Origin: Xiphophorus maculatus
Lineage: Eukaryota; Chordata; Actinopteri; Cyprinodontiformes; Poeciliidae
NCBI RefSeq assembly: GCF_002775205.1
Contig: NC_036456.1
Span: 22,006,968 to 22,070,967, forward strand
Direction of reading: 5' to 3'
DNA length: 64,000 nucleotides
Positions 1 to 27,041 of the stretch are shown in pieces. Below the pieces are notes generated by a model. The model was not told the origin of the DNA. It was given only the letters and a program-made list of their open reading frames with translations, and made no database searches. Position 1 is the stretch's first letter. Every line of letters begins with the position of its first letter. The position numbers and the translations under genes were made by a program.

Positions 1-273
1 TTCATTCCTGGTTCCAGTTTTACAGTTTTTTGATAAATCTGTGATCAGAAATGAGTTTAAATCGGTTTTAAACTCATTACTGCAGAAGCTCAGTGTGCTA
101 ATTCTTTTGACAGAAAAAGTGCTACTGGACTTAGCAAAACATTTCCCACTTAGCAAAGCGTTGGTTAGCCAGTCAACGCAGTTTTATTCTGATAAACCCA
201 GAAACCCAGATGAAGTATCGATCGAGATCATCGCTGGTAGGTTACAGAAACATTTGGTAACTTTCTAACTTAC

Positions 274-1689
274 TTTTTGTCCAGACATTCTTGTGGACCC
301 AAGAACTCGTCCGTGTCGGGTGCTTTGGTGGTTTTTGGGGCGGGCGTTGTGACCACTGGAGTTGGTTTTGGTTTTGGTTTTGGAGGCTTCGGTTTCTGTC
401 GGACCCGTTCGGGTCGCTGCTCTGTGGCCTTTGGCTGCTCTGAGTCTGATGGATTACTCTACAGATAAGACAGATTCACAAACCAACACATCCCAGTAGC
501 TTAGCACAGAAGCTAAATGTTAAGCATTATGCAGATAATATTTGATTATTTTTAAAAGCAGCTTAGTTGCATTATTAGCAACATTTAATTGATATTCTGA
601 CAAACTAAATAAATATTCTTAAGTTGTGAAAAATATTGAATCTGGAGCAGTTTTTTTTTTTATTGTGTAAAAATAAGTAGTTAATCAGTAGTTAGATAAC
701 AAACCATTCAAACACAGTTTACAGAACTGAAAAACAAAAAGTCCAGATCATTTAAATTGGTGATTTCTTCTCCAGTTTGGTCGACTGATTTTGTGTTGGT
801 TGTTTTTTAACTAAAAACTGAAGAGTTTAAAAGTTAAGGCTTTTAAAAAACGTTGGTCTGCAGCAGATTCCTTCCTTAACATTCGATAAAAACATCAAGA
901 CTGAACTTTAATCCACTGAAAGTCTAGAAAACAGCCAAGTAAATTAACTCTTTACATTTTATCTGGAAAAGTCATTTAAGTGAGCTAAACATTTTCAAAG
1001 TTAGCAAAGACGATAACATGCTAACAGAAAATTGGCTCCACTCTTAGTGCATTAGCGTATTAGCATCAGTGTGTTAACCACTGCTTTGAACCAATCAGTG
1101 AAACACGGTGGCTTTGTGCTGCACTTACAGGAATTAATGGGTTTATTAAAGGACAAAACCGGCAATTAAACCTCTGAGTCTGCAGAGGACCTGAGGTTGG
1201 GGTCAAAGTTCACCTCCCAGCAACTCAGCAACCCTAAACATACAGCCAGAGCTGTATGCTCAGGAAGTTCAGTCTATTTTTATTCCTTTCCACATTTATG
1301 CACAACTTTATGTTGTTTATAACAAAAATAATTCAAACACAATAAATCAGGTTTTTGGTTTTAATGTGACAAAACGATGTGAATGCATACACAATTCACT
1401 GTATCAAAGTTTTCTGGCATAAAATTATAGATTTGATCAAATTTTATAGGCTGATCATTAATATTTAGCACTCAGGACAAATGAAGCTGTAGAAGGTTTT
1501 TGGGCTCACCTGTCTTAGCAAATAATCTCTGGAGACATGAAGTTTCTAAAACATCCCATCTGTTATGGTTTGGGTAATTTCATGAGTTATTCTGTCTGAC
1601 CTGAACGGGAATAAATCAGCCCAACTCACCGCCTGAGAGGCAGCGATGAGGAGAAACAGCAGGAGGAAGGAGTCTGGTCTCATCCTCAT
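274..1689 (-). CDS. Unidentified secreted protein, first two coding exons (partial)
   Basis: Two exons on the minus strand: 1689-1630 and 458-274. The first encodes MRMRPDSFLLLFLLIAASQA, a clear signal peptide (short basic start, Leu/Phe-rich core, small residues at the cleavage site), followed directly by a GTGAGT donor. The second follows a CTGTAG acceptor and joins in phase 0. It encodes about 61 residues: an acidic/polar stretch (SNPSDSEQPKATEQRPER), a Lys-Pro stalk (KPKPPKPKPKPTP), a Thr-rich segment (VVTTPAPKTTKAPDTDE), then FLGPQECLDK, whose Cys may open a folded domain. It ends at a GTAAGT donor in phase 2, so the gene continues beyond the left edge. The combination suggests an extracellular or matrix protein with a Pro/Lys/Thr linker. 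I do not recognise the family, so no function is assigned. The second in-frame ATG, two codons downstream, could also be the start. Confidence 0.6.
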
Positions 1690-2204
1690 GGTTCCGAGGA
1701 TCCAGCTGCAGATCCTTCCAGTTCGGATTCGGCTTCAAATCTGACGCTTCCTCTGCTGGCTCATGTTGTCACCATCAATCATTAGCTTGTCCCGTCACTG
1801 TGAACACATGATTGATCCGTCTGACAGGCTGAGGGACCGGGAAACCCAGATTCCCGTAAGCAGAGAACAAATATTTTCTGCTCAAACGTTTAAACCCGTC
1901 CGATGATTTCATCCGGGAGTTTGAGAAGTTTCAGTTAGCTGGATGCTAATTAGCTGGATGCTAATTAGCTGGATGCTAATCAGGCGCGATGACGTGGATT
2001 TCTGTTTTGGCTAAAAGTGTTAAATATGTCACAGAAACTTCATTAAGACTTAATGGAAACTCCTAGAAAACAATTAACAATAGAATCATATTTATTAGAT
2101 CAAATTTGGAACAACCAGAGGTTTATATTCACTGCATGAAATGGATCATTTGTAGTAGTTAAATGTTAGGGAACCAGGGTCACTGTGACAGAAAAAAGAA
2201 AAAA

Positions 2205-2470
2205 CATTTCTGCCAAAAACTCAGAAATTCATCTCTGAATATTTTCTAGAAAAAGTTTCGGAAATTTTTTGGAATTTCAAAAGTTCAAAAATGTTAAATT
2301 TTTCAAATTGAAGTTTCTCTGTTTTTTCTAGAAAATGAGTTTGAAAAGTCACAAATTTTCAACTTTCAGATTTTTATAGAGTTTCAAAAATCAAAAGATT
2401 TATCTAAAAAATTTGGGATTTTTTTTTAGCATATTTTTGATTTTTCAAACTCAGTGGCAAGTTTTTAAAA
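2205..2470. repeat. Dispersed A/T-rich repeat, copy 1
   Basis: The stretch around atttctgccaaaaactcaga reappears in reverse orientation near 49170-49195, with shared ttttctagaaa blocks around it. Both are A/T-rich and locally palindromic. This is probably a small non-autonomous element; the family is not recognised. Confidence 0.4.
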
Positions 2471-5400
2471 AATTTTTAAATCAGGTTTGAGATTAATGTC
2501 TTTGTTTTTTTGTAACATGTTTTCAACTTTTCAAACTGTTAAAAATTTCCACGTTTTTTATTTATTAATTAAAGAGTTGAAATGTTTTGTTGCTGAAATG
2601 TTCTATAGAAATGAATTTGACTTCAAAGTAAAAGATTTTTGCTCTCAAGTCAAAACTTCTGAAAACACAAATAAAACCTGAAATGTTTCTGTTTTTCCTT
2701 CACATATTTAGTGACAGTAAAGCTTCATCAACATGAGTCTGAAACATCTTCATCTTAACTTTCTTCATCCTTGTTGCTTATTTTGCATCAAAAGTCTGAA
2801 ATGTTTGTGTGCAGCTGCAGCGTTTCCTAACCCTGACAAACAGGTTAACGTCCAACGCTGAATAAATAAAGACAATTTCAAAACCACTGAGACGTTTCAG
2901 CGAAAGCAAACATCTGCAGCTGAACGCATTAAAGGCTTTTTGTTTTCAAAAGGATTGAGACACAATTCTGAATATTTCTGAAGGATTTATTAAACTCAGA
3001 CATTTGAAGAGTTTTTTTATTTTACTTTTTCTAAAGTTTATCTATTTATGATGATTTTCACTACAGTTGTAACCAATGAAGCTCATTTTGACTCTTCAGA
3101 CTGAAGGAAAATACATAATTACAGAATAAAAGATTGTTTCAGGTGTAAAAATCACAAAATGTGCAGAAAATGAGATGAAATTACAAAAAACACTAAAAAA
3201 AAGAGTCAAAATGTGTTCGGATTAACTGATTTAATTTAATTTCACATTTACAGCTCAGAATAAAGTCAGAAAAAACAAATTATGACAGAATAACAAAGTT
3301 AGATTATTAAAGTCCTGAATCTTTCATCACAATTAAAGGCTCAGCTTAGAAATAAAAGATAAATATAAACATTTTCTCAATAATTACCTCAGAAAACTTT
3401 AAACATCAATTTAACTGGAAAATAGATGATTTTTAGGTTAAAAAACAAAGCAATTAGTTCAAAATCATGCAAAAATATTAATATAAATCTCTAAAATTGT
3501 TTACATTTACAGGTAAAATGAAGAGTTTTCTAAAAAATGGGAGGAAAACTAAATTATTTTAACTAATAATAAAACATAAACATGAAGGAAGCATTTTGTT
3601 TAAGATCTAGAAGCAACAAGTACAATTTATGGCTTGTAGCACATACTGTATATAATGTTGTTAAATGTATCAGAACATAAAATTAATCTCTTATTTACAC
3701 AAAACAAAACATTTACTGTAGTGAGACAAAACACATAAATAACGACAGGAACCTTTAATTAATTAGTTTAAAGCTTCATTAATTTACTTTGGTAGTTTTT
3801 GCATAATGTTTCCTAAAACGCAGAACATTTCTGTCCCCGACGTCGAAACGTTTCGTGTTTCTGTGACGACTCGATGAATCCGACGTTTTTTAACTCAGAC
3901 GGTTAAAACAAAATCACAGCAAAGTTTCTCCAAATGTTCAAGAGTCTGGAAGAGCAGAAAACCTGAGACTTAGTTTAACGTTTCCTACGAGGAGGAGTTT
4001 GGCTTTTAAAGCGGGGTTCTGCGGAGCCGATGTCAGCAGGCAGTAGCTTACCCACAGGAGATCGCTGCATGAGGAAGACGAGGCGAAGGAGCTTTCTGAA
4101 TCTCATTTCTAAAATATTACTGCCGACGGTTTTCAAATCGTTTAATCTGAACGGATTTTATCGCATTTTATCCGACTTTTACGTCGCAGACGTGAAAAAT
4201 GTCGCCATAATTCTGCAGCCAGACAGAATCTGGACGTAAACAATGGCTAAAAATTATAATTATGAAATTATGACATAAATTTGTGTCAGTGAAACAAACC
4301 ATCTTACAAGTCGCTAGATGATGTCATCGCCTAATTTGCATATTTAGTCTTATGTAATTCAAGCTTTAGAACAAATTCAGATCAAAAGTGATTAAAAAAC
4401 AAACTTTATGAAATAATTTCATAATGTAAATACTGAACCTACATTAAATAAATCAGTTTTATATGATATCAAAGTGAGAAGATGAATCCATGACTGGGAA
4501 TCAAAGCCAGGAATTTATTTAGATGCAACATTTTCTGAGAAAAAACATTAAGATTCATATTTATGGGTTTGATATCAGACTGATTACATCCGCCACTTGT
4601 TGCTAGATGCAGTGATTGGTCATTTCACGTCTTGCTAAAGTCTCCAATAATATATAAAAAAAAAAGATGCTAAATTTGTCGCTAGTTGCATTTTTGGAAA
4701 AAAGTCACCAGAGGAAACTAAAAAAGTTAAATTTTGTGACAAAGTTTGCTGCTGTGGTTTGGAGTCTGATCTGGTTCATGAAAGTTATTTTAAAAATGTG
4801 AATTTTCCTCCTGAACGTCAAATCTGGTTTTACCTGCACCGTGACGTCGCCCTGCGTCTCGTTAAACCGAAGACAAAGAAAATGGCGGCGACCACGGGTG
4901 GACGAGGAGCGCAGGGCGGCGGCCATCTTGATACTACGGCCTTCGATGACGGATGGAAACGGGTCAGTTCTCAACAAAACACCAGAACCGAGCTTCTTCC
5001 AAAGTAAAGGCACTGTAGGATAGTGACGGCTCACAACCTCTCCACAGAACCCCGGTTAAAACAAGTTCAAAACGATTCGCTCTGTGAGGACGGAGCCGCT
5101 TCGCTCCGCAGACGCTCAGCTAACGGAAAGTTCCTGAAACTACGATGGATTGTTGCTGCAAACCAGATAAAATGAGTTTGATTATCAGAGCTGCAAAAAA
5201 GAGAAATTTAATTTATTATCTTTCAAAATCTTTTTTTAAATCTAGATTTTGTCCCAAATGATCGAATCTTTAACCTGAAATTGTTTGGTTTGTACTGGAA
5301 GATAATTCTGGTGCCAACATTCATTGTTTTTGTTTTCAGATAAATATTTCTACTGTTGCTCTAATTCAAACTCTGAAAACGACACAAACAAACGAAAGAA

Positions 5401-5659
5401 AGTAAAATAAAAACACCAACACACACGAACTGAACAACATTCCTGTTTCCACTTTATTGCACCAAATGATCACCAGAGTAAAAGGCCTTGATCTCAACAG
5501 GACAATAAAAACCAAAGATTATATTAAATAACATGCAACATCCTGAAATGGAGACCAGACACACACAGAGGCACCGACGATCATCACCTGGACAACACAC
5601 CGAGAGACACTTACAGGAGTCAAAGGTCGTGGCAACGAAACGAGTCACTGCAAAAACAT

Positions 5660-6095
5660 TTAAAGCTGCAGTACGTCATTTTTATTAAGATGATCTTTTT
5701 AATGTTTGTTATGAGAGAGATCATCTGTGAAAATGTTGATCTCCTCTGAGCAGCTGTCTGAAGAAATGCACCAAAAGTAGCCAATCAGAGCCAGGAGGCG
5801 GGGCTTAGCGCTGTCAATCATCCTCATGAACTCGCTGTTAAATGTGCTGATGGCAAAGAAACGGCTTAGTGTTACAGGAAAACTGTTTATCTGTTGTCAT
5901 CGGTGGCTAGGCTAACTAGCATTGAGAGAGGCGGATGAGCAGCATCACACAGAGGATGATTAACAGCACTAAGACCCGCCTCCTAAGCCAGGGGAGATTA
6001 ATTAATTTATTTTTAACCGATTATCTGTCACAACATGGAAACAGTTTCAACAAATATTTAAAAATATATCATTTTCTAACACACTGCAGCTTTAA
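5660..6095. mobile_element. TTAA-flanked fold-back MITE, copy 1
   Basis: The element runs from TTAA-AGCTGCAGT to ACTGCAGCT-TTAA: perfect 9-bp terminal inverted repeats bordered on both sides by TTAA, as in piggyBac- or Kolobok-type insertions. Inside, the two arms are also roughly inverted (tatgagagagatcatctgtg on the left, gattatctgtcacaac on the right). Related copies lie at about 36463-36893 and 41770-42255. No coding capacity; non-autonomous. Confidence 0.65.
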
Positions 6096-8572
6096 TTTCT
6101 CATTTTGAACAATTTTTACTTGATTGTTTTATTATTTAGGCTTCCTTTCACTTCCTGCCTGATCATTTAAAATAAATTTTGTCAAAACTTTGCTTTATCA
6201 GTCAAAATCTTAACTTCATAATTTTCTCCATAAGCCATAAATGATCCTCAACTCATCATTTAACCACAGAAATCCTGTTATTCAGTATTTTGTTACAAAA
6301 CAAATTAATTTTTACACCATTTATTCTAAATCATAATAAATCAAGACAACCAGACAGTCAATGAAAAACTTCTATTTGTTAAAAAAATAAATAATATCCC
6401 ATCAGTTTTATCACAACCAAATTAAAAACTCAAAATAAAAGAAGTGGAGTTTGCCCTTTGACCTCTCCTGTTTCCAGGAGCATTTCTCACTCAGACTCTG
6501 TTCGTTGCCACGAATCCTCCAGAATCACTACGAACAAAGTTTTCTGCTCTTGAAGCATCAAGTTGTTGAGACGACAGAAACATTCAGAGGCTCTGATGGT
6601 TAAATGGAAGCAGAAACGACTTCAAGCTCACAGAAAATAACAAAAAATACATTTTCATCATTTCTATTAATCCAAAACCTCTCAAACCTTTTCCTCCCTC
6701 AGAATCTCATTGAACTAAAATATAAAGAATTAGTATTTTTGATCCATGTTTTGGAGAAAATAGATTGTGCTTACATTTACAATACACTATAAAGTCGCTC
6801 TCCATATTCTTATAAATGTACTTTTGATCTAAATGTCTGTAGGATTTACAGCATATTTCAGGCTATAAAGCAACAAAACAGAAAACAAAAAGGCAATTTG
6901 TTCAAAACTTTACAAAAATAAAATAAAATTAAAGCTTCAATCCTTCGAAGGCTGAGCAGCCATGCGAGTGACGGTTATTATTTCTCAGAGACAGAGCTGC
7001 AAATAAATGAATAAAATAAAATAATCTCTCTGAAGTGATGAAGAATCCACATCCTGTTGCTTCATAATTTAAAATCAGGAGGTTTGTTCTAAAAATGTTT
7101 CCTAAAATGCCTCTGAGTTTTTTTTTCAGTGAAAATATAATGTTTTAATCTCGTTAGCAGTCAAACTTCCTATTATTATTAGTATTTTCAATGTGCTAAT
7201 CAAAGAGTACATTGATTGTACCATGTAAAGCTGAACGACAGACGTTCTGGTACCGAGCCATTGTAACACTCAGATGCTTTTTATTTCTCATCTGTTATTA
7301 ACCGTCATCGACTCTTCATGGCTCCTTCATTTCTTACTTAAAGCATTTAATAACAAGAGAAGTTGATTAGCTTGTCTGGGGAACTGTAATGTTCTGTAAT
7401 TCATTTATAACAGAAGTGAAAATATTTATCCAACCTAAAAAAGTACATTTAAAACATAGCGTACCAAGTACACAACCTTGTGGAACTCCATGTTTAATCA
7501 CAACATTAATGTAAATGCTGACGTGTTTTGCTGAACTAATGAAGACGATGATGTTGAGTTTCCTTCATCTTCAACAACAAAACATTGTGTTTTTGTTACA
7601 GTTTAATAATTTTAGACTATGAATAAAATTATTTTAAGTTGTTTGCCTGTTTTTGAAAGTCGTCTGCCGTTTCTGGAGAACAGCACCGTTTGGGTTTTCA
7701 TTCATTTAAAGGAACCGATACTAGAAATGGTCCGAGTGCCGGACCCTGTGGGACGCCACAGGGTCGATATTTAAGGGAAAAAGTTGTTAAAATGTGGCAA
7801 AACTGGTAGCTAAATGCTAAGCTAACTAATGGTGCAGAAACCTCGACTGAATCAAAAGCTGCTCTGTGTTTGAGAAACTCAACAATAAGTTAAAACCTTC
7901 GGCTTCTCAGCATGAACCCAACAAAAACCTGACAAATCATCCAATAACAACAACAAAAAAATCCTCTATTGCTGCTAAAAATGTGCAATTTCCGCCGTTT
8001 GTGTGTGTAATCTCCTTCTGATGTGCAAAACAGCTTGTGTGTGTGTGAGCTTGGAATGAGTGAATTCAGCTGCTTTGTTTAGGCCACCGCTGGTGAAAAG
8101 GCTGTGACTGTGTAGCGCGACGCGTTTCTCCTCTTACACTGACTGCATACTTTAGGGTTTCACTATTTGTACTGTAATTTAGCAGTTTATCCTAAAAATA
8201 CACATTTTATTATTATTTATTGTAGTGTAGGGTCATAATTTCTGTTTTAACATAATAATTTAAGTAAAATAAAGCCAAAGACAGGCAATTAAAATCCCAT
8301 TTGTCATTTTTTTCCAGAAGTTTTGCTCTTTTTTGGAATAATAAGTTTGGTTTTTACTTTGTGCTTTTTGGTGATAAAGATGCAGCAGAACCGTTTGTGA
8401 ACAAATCCAATCTGACTTCCTTAATGGATCATTAACTTCTGAATAAACGGACGATGGGAAAGCTCTGCCTGGAACCTGAAGCTGCAGCTCCGTCAGGTTT
8501 ATGGAGCTGAAAGTGATCTGTGTTAGTGTGAATGCTGAAGCGTGAAGAGAACCGGAGGTTTTCCCGCTGAGG

Positions 8573-24823
<16,251 letters not shown>

Positions 24824-25065
24824 GTCTCCCGTGTTTCTCCCCCCGGAGCTGCGCTGCTGTCTGCGCGGCTTCAGGCGCGTCTGGCTGGCATGTCGCTGCG
24901 CCGCCCGGGCAGAACCCGTCCTCTGGCCGCGGTGGGTCCGTCAGGGTCCGGAGGCAGGGGATCCCGGTTCGTCCTTGCGCCTGTCGGACGCGGAGGTTCG
25001 GACTCTGAGGCTCTTCCGTGAAGTGCAAGACGGACACGCCTCCCACATTTCACTTCTCCGCCCAG

Positions 25066-25175
25066 AGAAAGAGAGAGAGAGAGAAAAGAGAGGGAGAGAT
25101 AAAGAGAGAGAGGGAGAAAAGAGAGAGAGAGGGAGAGAGGGAGAGAGAGAGAGGGAGGGAGGGAGGGAGGATGAA
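25066..25175. repeat. (GA)n-rich low-complexity tract
   Basis: About 110 bp of gagaga and gggagg units upstream of the ttc39b promoter. Open frames across it are artefacts of the repeat. Confidence 0.9.
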
Positions 25176-25240
25176 TCTGCATCATTTTTGCATAAAACTC
25201 TGAATCTCAGTCTGCTGCAAATCCAAACTTCTATTTGCAG

Positions 25241-25365
<125 letters not shown>

Positions 25366-26856
25366 AATGTTTTTCCATGATTTAGGGGAACAACTATGGA
25401 GAACCAAAACTGACATAATTAAGAATAAAAGCAGAAATTAAAACATTTTATTTTCACATTTTCTTTAGCATTTTCCTCATACAGGCAATTTTGAGAAGAA
25501 ATGTATAAATATTTTGTTTTTTCTGTTCTTATGCATTTTCATAATGAATGAATGAATGAGAGGCTCCAGGCTCCAGGTTCTGCTGGTTGGCCGGTTTGGA
25601 TCTCTGCTCAGCTTCAGGCCAGCAGTTCATCAGGGAGCAGAACTTTAATAACTCGTTTTATTATTTTTCATGTGGACGCTCAGGCAGAACGTGTTTCCTT
25701 AGCGGTTCTCCGTTTGGTTCTTCATAGTTTGGACCAGCGGCTGCCTGGCCTGGAGTCCAGAACCAGCTGGTTCTGAAGGTCCAGAACCTGCTGGATACAT
25801 GGACCATCTTGAACACCTTCATCTCATCCTGATTCCTGCTGGATCATTTTATTCTCTCTTCCTCCAAACGTTTCATGGTTCTGGTCCTGAAATGTGGGCC
25901 TGCATCCCGTCCTCTCCTCAGAACCTCCTCCGCTCCAGGAATTATCCGGTCCCACAGTCTCTCCTCTCAACATGATGATGACCTGCAGCTCCGGATCCTG
26001 ATGTCTGGAGAGAAAGTTCAAGATTTGAATTTAAATTAAATAAAAAACAAACATTTCATTAAGACTTGTTGATTTATATTTGCATAAATTAATCAGAAAT
26101 AAAAAAAAACATATTTCAGAAAACTTTATTGTACATTTTTCAGAAAGCAATTAATGAATAAACTTATATTATTTAAAGATGGATCAAAAGGTAGGATTAG
26201 GGTAATTATTTAATAAATAATTATTTCATGTTATTGTCATTTGGCACTATTTACTCTCCATAAGAGTCACGGCTGGAGAAACAGTTCAGCATCAAGCCAG
26301 TTTGTCCCCAGTATAGTTACTGGGATAAAAACTAAACCAGTGATATAGTTTTAATAGGCATTAGATAAACTGACATCTTAGATAAATTTACATTTTCAAA
26401 GCTTAAAATTATTTTCTTTATTATTAATACATTATAAAATATTAAATGTTATTTTCTCTAAATGATTCTAAAACTATATTAATGAGATGCTGTGGATAAA
26501 ACATAAAGTTATTTTAAAATGAGTTTTATAGATATTTGGGTTTTGTTCTTGCAGTTGACCGGATCAGCGCCGCAGCAGAACCCGGGCAGGACGCCTCTCT
26601 GCCGGGCAGAGCTGCAGACGGCAGGCCGGTGTCTCCGGTCACCGTCTGGACCTTCTGGACCGAACCAAACGGACCTGATCGGACCTGGAGGAAGAGGAAG
26701 CGTTTCTGCCCGCTGCTCGTGTCTCTCCCGGGTTTCAGTTTCTCAACCGGAATTTTATTCAATCAACCAAAAGCATAAAAATCTCAACATGATCATCAGA
26801 TTATTCAGAAAACTGATGCAGCTCCTGTTTTTATACCTGTTTACGTCTGAACATGT

Positions 26857-26859
<3 letters not shown>

Positions 26860-26949
<90 letters not shown>
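26860..26949. repeat. (CA)n microsatellite
   Basis: About 44 uninterrupted CA units immediately upstream of the inverted repeat and promoter of the THAP/DDE gene. Confidence 0.95.
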
Positions 26950-26951
<2 letters not shown>

Positions 26952-27041
26952 GACGTCACGCGGATGTGACGTTGAGCGTACGGTGCGACGTCACATCCGC
27001 AAGAGCGAAATACGACTTCCTTGTTTCCGTTCAGAGTAAGC
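26950..27041 (+). promoter_or_regulatory. Inverted repeat with CRE-like sites upstream of the THAP/DDE gene
   Basis: Perfect 13-bp inverted repeat: gcggatgtgacgt at 26960-26972 and acgtcacatccgc at 26988-27000, separated by 15 bp. A third cgacgtcacg lies at 26951-26960. All three include the CRE/ATF core ACGTCA or its complement. The block ends about 40 bp before the ATG at 27042, consistent with a promoter for this gene. Confidence 0.6.

Larger units (their letters stand above)
1690..8572. other. Intergenic region, no gene seen
   Basis: AT-rich sequence between the unknown secreted gene and the 3' end of ttc39b. It holds a threefold 15-bp repeat (tagctggatgctaat) at about 1935-1980, an A/T-rich dispersed repeat at 2205-2470, a TTAA-flanked fold-back element at 5660-6095 and short homopolymer runs. 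Short open frames here lack splice sites and recognisable domains. A tttatt-rich stretch near 8200-8210 could give minus-strand AATAAA poly(A) signals for ttc39b; this is weak evidence. Confidence 0.5.
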
